From NCBI GenBank assembly GCA_002778785.1, contig PEZS01000009.1, forward strand, positions 38,105 through 102,104: a stretch of DNA of 64,000 nt, in the 5' to 3' direction. The notes under the pieces were generated by a model. It saw nothing but the letters and a program-made list of their open reading frames with translations, ran no database searches and was not told the origin of the DNA. Position 1 is the stretch's first letter. Each line of letters starts with the position of its first letter. The position numbers were made by a program, and so were the translations under genes. Of the stretch, positions 44,374-52,949 are shown one piece after another. This DNA is from Bdellovibrionales bacterium CG10_big_fil_rev_8_21_14_0_10_45_34 (GTDB lineage: Bacteria > Bdellovibrionota > Bdellovibrionia > Bdellovibrionales > 1-14-0-10-45-34).

Positions 44374-46794
44374 ATGTTCCACAATTCTAATTTGAATACT
44401 GCTTGCGTAAGAAACGTAACGACTGACTCATTTAAATTTGCCGCTAATGTGAGTTATTCATTGAAATACTCAACCGCGGTGTTTTGCCTACTTTTCTTTG
44501 GCACCGTCTCAGTATCGGCGACAATATCTAACGTGGTGATTGGGGGGGCTTCATCTGTTTACGGTGGCAACTCGATCATTGAAGTTTACGGTGGCGTTGC
44601 CGGAAGCGTTGCCGCTTGCGGGGCGGCGGTATGCAACAACTGCTTAGACACTCCTGGATCCGGACCGACTTCTTGCAATACGGCACGAATCAACCCCGAC
44701 GGCTTGGTCACAATCACATTTATATCTGATTCAAAAGCTGGCACGGCGCTCGCGCAGTACACACCGGCGTCGTCTTCTTCCGCTCAAAATCTTAACACAG
44801 TGGTAAACAGTTACGCTGTCAACAACACAGCGGCAGTTTCGTTTTATTGGTCAGAACTTTGCAACAAAGCAGGGCTCTCTACTGACTGCGTGACCGCTAC
44901 GAGCGACTCTATATTTTCTGCAACTCACGTTGTGAAAATCGGCATTGACGAAAATAGTGATGCAACTCTTGATGACTCTCTCCAGCTACACTTTCGAATA
45001 GTCAGAGGGTTTTGCGATGTTTACGGTTCTACATCCGGTACATTGTGTACTAGTGGATCCGAGAGAGGCATATCGTCCTTTCAAATTCTAGCGGGAGATT
45101 CAAAAGGTTATCTCGGCCCCATCGTAGGATCTCCCCAGCTAGGCATGTCGGTTGATAGTGTGTCCCTCGAAAGAATACGAGCTTATTTCGTTAAAGTTCC
45201 GGCAGGGGCAACGGCAAATGCCTGCTCAACGTACTTTCCGGCACTTGTAAATTCAGCAGAGTTCAGAGATATCGCTATAATTGTCGAAAATGGTGTTGTT
45301 AACTTCGAAGACTCAAGAATTAACGATCTCAGTAATGGCGAAAGCTATTTGTTTAGATTGGCCCTAGTTGATCGAGCCGGTAACATAGGTCAGTTCACTT
45401 CTACTTGTGCTGAAGCAAGCCACCTTATTACGCCAGATATCGTGTATGGATTGTTGGGTGAAGAAGTCGACTGCTTTATCACAACCGCATCATATGGAAG
45501 TCCTTTAGCAATCGAAGTTCAGACTTTTCGCAAGTTTCGCGACGAGATACTTCATCAATCTGAATTTGGAAAGACTCTAACGAAATTCTATTATGAGAAC
45601 TCTCCACCTTTTGCAGCCTGGATATCAGAGAGTGAGACTCGAAGAGGTTTTTCAAGAATTTTGCTTTACCCCGCTCTTGTTTTTGCAAAATTGGCTCTTT
45701 CAGTAGGGTTTCTCAACTTATTTTTGGTATCACTTGTTGCCGCACTGTTTCTTATGTTCGGAATTAGCTATTTAAAACCACGCTTCGGGATTCGAAGGGA
45801 GCTTGAGCATCAACACACAGCTTCCCCGGCCAGGGCAATGAAGCCACAATGGCCAGCTCATCTTTGGACAAGCTTTCTTCTAGTTGGGCTTGTGGTTGGC
45901 TTACTGCTGTTCTCGTTTCATAGTTATTCGCAAGAAGAAGGGCCGCCCAAAGAGGCGCCTTATTACACCCCAGACGAAACAGAAAATGAGACATCCCAAT
46001 CTTTAGATGTAGAGTCCCAGGCCGAAGCAATTCGTCTTCAGGGCGATGAAGAGAATGCCTCCAGAGCCACCAATAAGCGAAGTGCACTTGATAAACAAAA
46101 AGAGCAGGTCGCGGATCAAAACCAATATCGAAAACGCACGATCCTTTCAAAACCAATTCGTATCACAAAAGAAGGTAAATACATTTACACCTCAGAGAGG
46201 TCCTCTGAGACTCAGGGATACTCTTTGAAATTTGGTAGCTTTAATCCACCAAACCTAACTAACCCGTCCACAGGGGTGAGCTATGGAACAATTTACGGAT
46301 CAGAATCAAAGGTTTTAGGTTTTTTGGAGTATGAAAACCTTTTTTTTAAAGATGCAGGTCGATTCGGTCTTCATACCAGCTTGGGCGCCACTTACGCCTC
46401 GGGGCAAGGCTATTTTAGAAATGGGCAGCCGGCTCAGGAGATGTACAGTTTTATAGTTATACCGGTGAGCATTGGTGCAATTTACAAACTACAGTTTTCG
46501 GATTCAGCAGTGTTTGTTCCTTACGGCCTTGGGGGCGGAAGTTACTTTGGTTTTATAGAAACTCGAGACGACGGAGCCAGGCCACGTATAGGGGGCGCAT
46601 TTGGTTTTTACTTCGGCGGCGGAATTCAGTTGGGTTTGAACTGGATAAGCAAAACCAATTCCGATAGTCTTGAGCGCGAGTATGGTGTCAACTCTATCAA
46701 TCTAGTTGTTGAATTCAGATCAATTAATTCTCTTCGTACAGAATACGACTTTTCGGATAGTTTTTTGCTTGGCGGAATCTCGGCGACTTTTTGA
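44374..46794 (+). CDS. exported CFIxTAxYGS-domain protein fused to a beta-barrel-like domain
   Basis: 806 residues in two halves. Half 1: signal-like segment (about 30-50), Cys-rich Ser/Gly ectodomain, then CFITTASYGS at 367 with the usual follow-on (EVQTFRKFRDEIL...YYENSPPFAAWI) and a membrane segment (about 429-465), as in many proteins with this motif. Half 2: residues 489-520 start with an in-frame Met (ATG 45838) and look like a second signal peptide ending SYSQ, then a charged linker and a C-terminal outer-membrane barrel (about 590-806, ending GGISATF). No stop or frameshift separates the halves. The start has a weak ribosome-binding site. Confidence 0.68.
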   Translation: MFHNSNLNTACVRNVTTDSFKFAANVSYSLKYSTAVFCLLFFGTVSVSATISNVVIGGASSVYGGNSIIEVYGGVAGSVAACGAAVCNNCLDTPGSGPTSCNTARINPDGLVTITFISDSKAGTALAQYTPASSSSAQNLNTVVNSYAVNNTAAVSFYWSELCNKAGLSTDCVTATSDSIFSATHVVKIGIDENSDATLDDSLQLHFRIVRGFCDVYGSTSGTLCTSGSERGISSFQILAGDSKGYLGPIVGSPQLGMSVDSVSLERIRAYFVKVPAGATANACSTYFPALVNSAEFRDIAIIVENGVVNFEDSRINDLSNGESYLFRLALVDRAGNIGQFTSTCAEASHLITPDIVYGLLGEEVDCFITTASYGSPLAIEVQTFRKFRDEILHQSEFGKTLTKFYYENSPPFAAWISESETRRGFSRILLYPALVFAKLALSVGFLNLFLVSLVAALFLMFGISYLKPRFGIRRELEHQHTASPARAMKPQWPAHLWTSFLLVGLVVGLLLFSFHSYSQEEGPPKEAPYYTPDETENETSQSLDVESQAEAIRLQGDEENASRATNKRSALDKQKEQVADQNQYRKRTILSKPIRITKEGKYIYTSERSSETQGYSLKFGSFNPPNLTNPSTGVSYGTIYGSESKVLGFLEYENLFFKDAGRFGLHTSLGATYASGQGYFRNGQPAQEMYSFIVIPVSIGAIYKLQFSDSAVFVPYGLGGGSYFGFIETRDDGARPRIGGAFGFYFGGGIQLGLNWISKTNSDSLEREYGVNSINLVVEFRSINSLRTEYDFSDSFLLGGISATF

Positions 46795-46890
46795 TGCACG
46801 AAAGCCAATCAGTCATTAAGTGCCTTTGAGTCTGGTCGATTGGAAGTATGGTTGCTCACGCGGCTAGCTAAGTTTTCTTATTTACCTCGC

Positions 46891-46906
46891 TGGAACTCGA
46901 CTTGCG
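46891..46906 (+). promoter_or_regulatory. weak sigma-54-like promoter
   Basis: TGGAAC (46891-46896), five bases, TTGCG (46902-46906). The invariant GG and GC are correctly spaced by ten bases, but there is one mismatch in each element. It would transcribe the glycoside-hydrolase-like gene at 47058 with a leader of about 140 bases. Otherwise the 263-base gap 46795-47057 shows only a small GGAG/CTCC hairpin near 46940. Confidence 0.25.
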
Positions 46907-47057
46907 GACAACCCGAGCGTTCAGTCATTTACTCAGGAGTTTTTCTCCACTAGAGGGCGTCCCGAGAATGAGAAAATTTTACTTAGATAGCCAAAAAGTC
47001 CTGCGGTAGCCACTGTGATCGTATAGCGTGCATTTTCAAAAGCGAGGGGATCAACCA

Positions 47058-49979
47058 GTGCTAGTTAGTTTATGCTATAGAACTTTAGGTATTTCATTTG
47101 GTTGGTTTGCCCTGTCTTGGATCTCAGCTCTCATTTTTTCTCTCACGAACACTGCGACGCTAGGAGCCTCTGAAAAAACTCGGAAGGTTGCGGAGCAAAC
47201 GGCTAGATACTCTCCTAGATTGGCGCCGCGACCTAGCCAGGTGGCAAGGCAAGTGAGAGTGGTGGCAGCAGCACCGACCGGCGTCGAGACGGGATCGAGT
47301 GAGGCCTCTACGGGCGGGCCCAACTACTACTTTCACGGTAGTGAAGAATCCTTTTTGCAAGCGATTTTGCGTGAGTCCGCAAGCGAGACAGACTTAAATT
47401 TTTGGCAGTGGAACTGGTATCTCAATAGGGCCCACGGCATTCAAGGGCCAGCACCAGAGACCGTCGGCTCAAACTATTCTCTAGCCATTCAGCCTATGGA
47501 GCTCATTGCATGGTGGCGTTCGGTCGAGCAATACCTGAGGATTCAATTTGATTCGAGGCAATCTGACCTGCCTGCCGAGAATAGTCCTCAAGATTTTTTC
47601 TGTAAGTCAGGCGATCAAAAAAAGTTTCGCCTATGGTGGAACCAGTTCCCGAGATTTACCTATCACTCAGAGTACTCTAAAGCCCAAGCAGTGAACGCTA
47701 ATGTTGTGACGGTTGCGATAGGGGCGGCAGATGAAGGAAGAGGTCCGCTGTTTCGACAGCTTTCAATGAATGATAGCAATGCGGACCGCCAGAGAATGCG
47801 ACAAAACGGCATCAAACAACTCGCATGGATCGAAGGGCAAGGCCAGGCAAGAACATTTATCTCCGCCATCAACAAACTGAGGCAGCCCGTTTTTTTGGAG
47901 ACCGATTTGCGCACACAATACCAAATTGATCCATTTACGTCGGCAGCAAAAATTCTTGCTCATCATTGGAACTGGAGATCTCACGGACCAGACGTCAACT
48001 CGGGAGCAAATACAATTGCTTGGGTGGGGCTACATTCCTACGTTAATAACGAGCCTTGGCTTGGCCCTTGGGGTGCACAAGGCGAGAGGTTTCCGATGCG
48101 CACTCCAACTTACCCAGATGGGCGCCCCGCCGTGGGTTACCTTAAAAGTGAGTACGACCCGACAAGTGCGATATTTTACGACGCCAACGCCGGAAAAGAC
48201 GTTAATGGCGAAATTTATCTTGAATACGAATTTAGTGAAAAATTGATCACAGGATATCACCCCTTGAAACATCGCGACGGAAGAACCGTCTATGTTGGAG
48301 ATATCAGCTTTAACAAAGACATGGCATCATCTTGGTGGCTCGAGTATAACCTCAGTGCGGTTAAATATTTTCTTAACTCCTCTTTGGATGGATTTTGGAT
48401 CGACAACCATTCTGGCTGGGACTTTCTTTCCAATCGACCCGTCTCAAAAGCCTTCGGAGACTGGTCGGTGCACGGTTTTAAAAAGTTTATTCTCGACAAG
48501 ACGGCCTTGCAGTTTGGTGAAGTAGATATCCGATCCTACCTCAAACGGAAGTTTGAGCAGCTCAATCCAAACGACGACTCTGCAAATACTGACTCGTCGA
48601 CTTGGAGTGATCCGAAATGGCTAGAAGATGAAGTGTGGATGGCTTTCTTATCTTACAAAATTCAGGTCGCGAAAGAAAATGCGCAAAAACTTTTTGACGG
48701 AATCAAAGAGAGCGCACAGGCGGCTGGCAAAGATCGCGATGACATTTATGTGGGTGCTAATGATATTCCAACAATCACCTATGGCGCACTTGACGGGAGC
48801 GAATTTGACATGGTGAACACCGAGTACAATCCTGGATGGTCACTCGATACCGGGGCCGTGGGACGTGGGCTGCCTCCCAACGGGGGAGCCGGAGGATTTT
48901 ACGCACTGGCAACTAATTTGTCGAAAAGTCGCCACGCGGTTGTTTGGTATTATCTCGATGGAGAGTATTACTCGAAGTACGTTCTTCGGCCGGGCTTAGG
49001 AGAACTACTTGGTTATGAGGCCCTCGCGAACAACGTGATTCTCAACACGGGCGAATCTTCTCCTCGAATAGCTGGAACAGATCAGTCTTCAAAAACAATC
49101 AATGATGTGATCCAAAAAATGGCGCCGTATTTTGAAAATCGCGAACGGCGATCTTCGTTGGCGGTAGTTTTTTCTTCAGATACTCAAGTCAGCCAAGTGA
49201 CTCCCGGAGGCCCCGCCTATTTTGATCGCCAGCCCAACGGGCTTGGTTATTACGGATGGGTAAGGGCCCTCGAGAAGCTTAACGTTCCTTACACTGGCCT
49301 TCACGATTCCAAGCTAAACCGAGACGGCCTCGCTGACATAAAGACTTTGATCCTGCCTCACGTACTTTCCATTTCAGATATGGCCCTTAATAATGGGATT
49401 CTTCCGTTTTTAGACTCTGGCGGCACCCTAGTAATTACAGGCGCCGATTCCGGCAAACGTCACTCATCAGATCGACTGTTTCAAAGCAGAGACAATGCGG
49501 TATTGGCTCAGCTGAAAAACCGACAGAGCTTGGGCCAAGTAGTCTTCGTAGAAGAAAACCTTGGTCTTAATTACTATCTTGATTCTAGCAACATCGAGAA
49601 GTTGAGCGCTATTCAAGAGATTTTAAAGAAGCTTGAAATTACAGGCGGCTATGTTCGGGAGCTAAATGTTAGCGGATTCAACGGGCCCATCCACACTGTG
49701 TTACATGGCGATAGCTGTGCTCAAAAACTATTTCTAGACATCGTTAACATCAATTTTGAGCTTGAGAGTGATACATTAAACCCCAGCAGCGGAGGCAATG
49801 TGGCGATAAAACTTCCACAGTCGCTCGTTGGCAAGAATCTCGAGGTAGATTTCTTCGACTCTGAGCTTGGCTCTCAGTTCGGGGTAAATTATCTGTTTGA
49901 TCAAAAGCAGAATCTCATTGTTCGAGTGCCTGCTTTCAGAAAGTTCGGCTCTTTGCGAATTCAACATGCGCCGAATTAA
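47058..49979 (+). CDS. exported glycoside-hydrolase-like protein
   Basis: 973 residues. The first 40 form a signal-like segment (FGWFALSWISALIFSLTNTATLGA). Residues about 280-630 resemble a TIM-barrel carbohydrate enzyme: FLNSSLDGFWIDNHSGWDF, with an acidic pair, and DGSEFDMVNTEYNPGW. Residues about 690-860 look like a GATase/beta-galactosidase-type domain (LAVVFSSDTQV ... IKTLILPHVLSISDMALNNGILPFLDSGGTLVITG). A small beta domain ends it. The GTG start is fixed by AGGGGA seven bases upstream; a GTG at 47028 has none. I cannot name a GH family. Confidence 0.65.
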   Translation: MLVSLCYRTLGISFGWFALSWISALIFSLTNTATLGASEKTRKVAEQTARYSPRLAPRPSQVARQVRVVAAAPTGVETGSSEASTGGPNYYFHGSEESFLQAILRESASETDLNFWQWNWYLNRAHGIQGPAPETVGSNYSLAIQPMELIAWWRSVEQYLRIQFDSRQSDLPAENSPQDFFCKSGDQKKFRLWWNQFPRFTYHSEYSKAQAVNANVVTVAIGAADEGRGPLFRQLSMNDSNADRQRMRQNGIKQLAWIEGQGQARTFISAINKLRQPVFLETDLRTQYQIDPFTSAAKILAHHWNWRSHGPDVNSGANTIAWVGLHSYVNNEPWLGPWGAQGERFPMRTPTYPDGRPAVGYLKSEYDPTSAIFYDANAGKDVNGEIYLEYEFSEKLITGYHPLKHRDGRTVYVGDISFNKDMASSWWLEYNLSAVKYFLNSSLDGFWIDNHSGWDFLSNRPVSKAFGDWSVHGFKKFILDKTALQFGEVDIRSYLKRKFEQLNPNDDSANTDSSTWSDPKWLEDEVWMAFLSYKIQVAKENAQKLFDGIKESAQAAGKDRDDIYVGANDIPTITYGALDGSEFDMVNTEYNPGWSLDTGAVGRGLPPNGGAGGFYALATNLSKSRHAVVWYYLDGEYYSKYVLRPGLGELLGYEALANNVILNTGESSPRIAGTDQSSKTINDVIQKMAPYFENRERRSSLAVVFSSDTQVSQVTPGGPAYFDRQPNGLGYYGWVRALEKLNVPYTGLHDSKLNRDGLADIKTLILPHVLSISDMALNNGILPFLDSGGTLVITGADSGKRHSSDRLFQSRDNAVLAQLKNRQSLGQVVFVEENLGLNYYLDSSNIEKLSAIQEILKKLEITGGYVRELNVSGFNGPIHTVLHGDSCAQKLFLDIVNINFELESDTLNPSSGGNVAIKLPQSLVGKNLEVDFFDSELGSQFGVNYLFDQKQNLIVRVPAFRKFGSLRIQHAPN

Positions 49980-50082
49980 CCGGAGGAACTTGTTTGTTTT
50001 GTGTGCTGGCTCTTAGAAACATTGGATCAATTGAGAATCAGGTTAAACGAAGTTTTGTGGTGAGTATTTGCTCTCGAAAGGC

Positions 50083-50106
50083 TGCCAGGGGCGAGAACCC
50101 CTGGCA
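50083..50106. terminator. strong hairpin, probable bidirectional terminator
   Basis: Perfect 9-base stem TGCCAGGGG/CCCCTGGCA around a 6-base loop, between convergent genes ending at 49979 and 50120. On the plus strand it is followed only by ATTCATAT and on the minus by a short TTT, so U-tracts are weak. Confidence 0.5.
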
Positions 50107-50119
50107 ATTCATATAGTCA

Positions 50120-51259
50120 CTATCTGCGTTTGATCTTCTGATTGACCTCAAGCTTTAGCTTTTCAATCTCTACGCCTTGGTTGCCTACAGAGGCGCGTAA
50201 TCTACTTGAGACCGACCCTTGCAACTTGACTCTGTAGTCTGCATTCTCGAGCGGCTTTCTTAACTCTAGCCTTGAAAGATCAATAGCTATTTCAGTGCGG
50301 TTGCCTCTTAGACTCTGCTCCACAGAACTTATGGGGAGCAGTCCTTCAAAGAGCGTAGTATTAGGACCAAACTTTGAATGCTCAAGTTTGAGTTCCAAAT
50401 CCATAATTGGAGCTAGCTCTGTTGCGGCAACAGTGAACTTCAGTAGGTAGCCATCAATTGTTAGATCTTGGATCCCGGCGAATGGCTCAACCAGCTCGGA
50501 CTTCGCATGAACACTGATATCGAATTCAGCAACTATCAGTTTGGATCGACCGTCTTGACTCATCTGCTCGCTCACTCTCTTGCTCTCGATCAAGAGGTGT
50601 TCGCTTTGGCTTCTGGCATTGGAGACAAGGGTTCCGTTTTCAAGCTTCAGCGCCAGCCTTTCAGCTAGTGCACCAGCCAGCAACGACTTCTGAGCATTCA
50701 CCGAGATTCGAGCCTGCACAGTGTAGTCCACTCTTTCGCCTACAGGAACACGAACTGTTCGAGTGCACGCGTAAGCCTCTCTTCTATAGCGGGCCACGTT
50801 CTCGCAAACCTGCCTCGGAATATTTCGGCAAATGTATTCGTTTTGACAAAACCTGCGCGGAACTGAACTACAAATTTGTCTAGGTACATTGTTACAAACG
50901 GTTTCATTACGACACTGGGTTCCTGGACGATTTGGACATACCCGCACTTGGCGACATTGCCTTTGGTACTCTGTCCGGCACACTCTCTCTGGGCGATTGT
51001 AGCAGCGCTGCTCATAGCCGCACTGATTGTCGTACTCTGTCCTACATACCCTTTCGTAGTGGTCGAATACATCACGATAGCAGGTATCCGCGACTTGGCG
51101 CTCCTCGTAAATAGTACTGGTCTTTTGCCCATCTAGCACAACCTGCTGAGACAAATTACTATCTGTTATTTGAACAACGGCTTGATCTGCCGCTTGCGAA
51201 ACTGATGTTGCCAATAAACTCAGACAACAAAGCGCTTTTAGTATCCCTTTTGCTTTCAT
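50120..51259 (-). CDS. exported Cys-rich repeat protein, function unknown
   Basis: 379 residues with a signal peptide (CCLSLLATSVSQAADQ). Residues about 58-165 contain 14 Cys spaced 6-10 residues apart in a repeated pattern such as ERVCRTEYDNQC, ERVCRTEYQRQC, PRQICSSVPRRFC and PRQVCEN; the rest (about 175-379) is a Cys-free, strand-like domain. The paired Cys suggest disulphide-linked modules in the periplasm or outside. ATG 51259 follows GGGGGAG. A sigma-54-like promoter lies 40-60 bases upstream. I do not recognise the family. Confidence 0.72.
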   Translation of the reverse strand: MKAKGILKALCCLSLLATSVSQAADQAVVQITDSNLSQQVVLDGQKTSTIYEERQVADTCYRDVFDHYERVCRTEYDNQCGYEQRCYNRPERVCRTEYQRQCRQVRVCPNRPGTQCRNETVCNNVPRQICSSVPRRFCQNEYICRNIPRQVCENVARYRREAYACTRTVRVPVGERVDYTVQARISVNAQKSLLAGALAERLALKLENGTLVSNARSQSEHLLIESKRVSEQMSQDGRSKLIVAEFDISVHAKSELVEPFAGIQDLTIDGYLLKFTVAATELAPIMDLELKLEHSKFGPNTTLFEGLLPISSVEQSLRGNRTEIAIDLSRLELRKPLENADYRVKLQGSVSSRLRASVGNQGVEIEKLKLEVNQKIKRR

Positions 51260-51301
51260 GGCTCCCCCTGTGGTGACGAAATGTTACCCGCAACTAAACA
51301 A

Positions 51302-51317
51302 AGCAATCTCGATGCCG
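51302..51317 (-). promoter_or_regulatory. possible sigma-54 promoter of the Cys-rich gene
   Basis: Minus strand CGGCAT (51317-51312), five bases, TTGCT (51306-51302). Only the first base of the -24 box and a tolerated T depart from TGGCAC-N5-TTGCW. The distance to the start codon (about 32 bases after the inferred start site) is nearly the same as for the fliL promoter. Nothing else stands out in 51260-51466. Confidence 0.45.
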
Positions 51318-51466
51318 AGCCACTTGGGGGCAAAATGGCCCAGGACTCAACCGCGCCGCTAAGCCCCCTTCGAACCTGTAAGTCAGCACCCTCTATTTGG
51401 GCGTTCCCCAAGGAGCCCCTTCATCGCAAGTGATGGACACACCAAAAGCTAGGCCAACCGGGAGTG

Positions 51467-51523
51467 CTTACCGCGTGCATTCAAGCGTGCGCACACGGGG
51501 AAGTTCTTACCGCGTGCACTCAA
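51467..51523. repeat. 39-base-spaced duplication of the 3' end of the next gene
   Basis: CTTACCGCGTGCATTCAA (51467-51484) and CTTACCGCGTGCACTCAA (51506-51523) differ at one base. Read on the minus strand, the right copy holds the last codons of the gene (IRTVECTR stop) and the left copy reads VRTLECTR followed by a stop, so it is a spare copy of the gene's tail beyond its true stop codon. Confidence 0.6.
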
Positions 51524-52031
51524 CAGTTCGAATAATCACTGGCTCTTCAGCATTTGGAACAAAAATCACACCTTTGACCGCCGTCTTTTCAGAATTAGTG
51601 GAAACCTGCATCTCATAGCTTATTTCTGGAAACTCCTGGGGCTGATCTTCCTGCAAAACTGTCACAATTTTTTTTGTAAGTTTATTATCTGTACAGCTGT
51701 CGGTGATCTTTATCTCCAAAATGCCGGCATCGCCAATCGGCAAAGTCCTTGGTGGAGTGTTGGGGTAAAAATGAGTAAGGAGCTTGGTCATAGGGTCATC
51801 ATCTTCGTCTTCGTGGTCTACCGTAATCACATAATTGTAACCGCCGAGTGATCCAACTTTCACTTGCTCAACTTCCCCAAAATCAACGTCTTCTGCCTCT
51901 GTACCTTCATCGAAAATCTGAACCGACTGCGTGCACGTGGCGTAGACGCCAGTTTTGAGCACAGGACAGTTGTCTTCGCTAGCCAAAGCAGCCAATGGAG
52001 CCATCGCAAACAACAATGCATACGTTTTCAT
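51507..52031 (-). CDS. small exported protein, function unknown
   Basis: 174 residues with a clear signal peptide (KTYALLFAMAPLAALASEDN) and a mature, acidic, strand-rich domain (VKVGSLGGYNYVITVDHEDEDDD) with Cys at both ends (NCPVL, ATCTQ, DSCTD, VECTR), possibly disulphide-bonded. ATG 52031 follows AAGGGG by five bases; an ATG 12 codons earlier is less likely. No family recognised. Confidence 0.68.
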   Translation of the reverse strand: MKTYALLFAMAPLAALASEDNCPVLKTGVYATCTQSVQIFDEGTEAEDVDFGEVEQVKVGSLGGYNYVITVDHEDEDDDPMTKLLTHFYPNTPPRTLPIGDAGILEIKITDSCTDNKLTKKIVTVLQEDQPQEFPEISYEMQVSTNSEKTAVKGVIFVPNAEEPVIIRTVECTR

Positions 52032-52477
52032 TTTTTCCCCTTTTCTTGTGTAAAGTGGCGATCCCACCTAGACCTATTAGTTGTGTCGACTTGTAACAGC
52101 CTTTAACGACACTCACACGCCCCATTGGGACAATGAAAAAATTACACATGAGCTTCCCAAGTGCTATTGAGCCTCACCCTGTTTTTGGTGTCGGTAAAGT
52201 TTTGGCTGATTTGTTCGTGGTCATGTTCTGAAACCATCACTTCCGAGGCTTTGTTTCGACTTCGGGAAGTTTTTTCTTGTCGGAAAGGGCCACCTGATAA
52301 ATCAGATTCCCCGCTTGGGTTTCGGGTGGTTTGAACGTATCCGAATTGGATAGCTGCAAACTCGGAGGTTTCTTTTCTATCATTCGCGTTGTGGCCGGCC
52401 GAATATCCGCATTCTAATTTTGGTAGACTTACGAATAGCCCGCGCTTTCACAGCCAAGCAACTGCCGTTAAATATTA
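52032..52477. other. 445-base gap without a convincing gene
   Basis: Nearest thing to a gene is a 32-codon plus-strand frame at 52133-52231 (MKKLHMSFPSAIEPHPVFGVG...), then frames with several stops. It might be the remains of an inserted gene, but I find no motif, repeat or ribosome-binding site to support that. The promoter of the gene at 52031 must lie in its first 100 bases. Confidence 0.3.
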
Positions 52478-52852
52478 CTAATTAGGACTATGAAGTGCGA
52501 TTTGATTGCCTTCTGTATCGATAAATCTGGCAATCCGTCCAAATTCACCTATGGAAAATTTCTCCATTGTTACTTTTCCTCCGGCTTCAACAACCCGAGC
52601 TAGAGGTTCCGATAGATCCTTTCCGCCATTAAGATAAATTACCGGTCCCTTTACGCTTACTTCATACAAGGGGGCATGTGCTTCAACAAGACAACCAGAA
52701 GCTACACCCGGACCAAATGGAAAAAACGCGCGTTTATTCCCGTCAGGGCCTTCCATTTCTTGAAGCTCAATTTTCAATACTGTTTGATAAAAGCTTTTAG
52801 CTCTTTTTAAATCTTTAACGGGGATATCAAACCAGACAATCGTGTTTTCCAT
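52478..52852 (-). CDS. VOC (glyoxalase/bleomycin-resistance) family protein
   Basis: 124-residue vicinal-oxygen-chelate fold protein: IVWFDIPVKDLKRAKSFYQTVLKIELQEM at the N-terminus, VIYLNGGKDLSEPLARVVEAGGKVTMEKFSIGEFGRIARFIDTEGNQIALHS at the C-terminus (paired beta-alpha-beta modules, with a Glu near the end as metal ligand). The substrate is unknown. ATG with AAGGAG seven bases upstream and a TATAAT on the minus strand (52881-52876). It is divergent from an HxlR regulator that probably controls it. Confidence 0.85.
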   Translation of the reverse strand: MENTIVWFDIPVKDLKRAKSFYQTVLKIELQEMEGPDGNKRAFFPFGPGVASGCLVEAHAPLYEVSVKGPVIYLNGGKDLSEPLARVVEAGGKVTMEKFSIGEFGRIARFIDTEGNQIALHSPN

Positions 52853-52890
52853 ACTGAATCTCCTTGTAGAATAAAATTATACTTTTAATT

Positions 52891-52929
52891 TGCAAGTATA
52901 AGCTATCAGAAAACTTGCATTATGCAAGT
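52891..52929. promoter_or_regulatory. HxlR-type operator sites
   Basis: TGCAAGT occurs at 52891-52897 and 52923-52929 and in reverse at 52913-52919, the latter two making a perfect palindrome ACTTGCA-TTA-TGCAAGT. A second inverted repeat TATACTT/AAGTATA spans 52878-52900 and overlaps the minus-strand -10. Repressor binding here would block both divergent promoters. Confidence 0.6.
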
Positions 52930-52943
52930 AAAAATTATATAAT
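52915..52943 (+). promoter_or_regulatory. hxlR promoter (probable leaderless transcript)
   Basis: TTGCAT (52915-52920), a 17-base spacer and TATAAT (52938-52943) form a strong sigma-70-type promoter. The start site would fall at about 52950, which is the A of the hxlR ATG, and no ribosome-binding site is present, so translation is probably leaderless. The -35 lies within the palindromic operator. Confidence 0.55.
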
Positions 52944-52949
52944 ATCAAA

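Noticed and set aside
50740-51132. Cys-rich region read as a 130-residue protein in another minus-strand frame
   Set aside because: It is a shifted frame of the 379-residue Cys-rich gene, which has the signal peptide, ribosome-binding site and regular Cys spacing.
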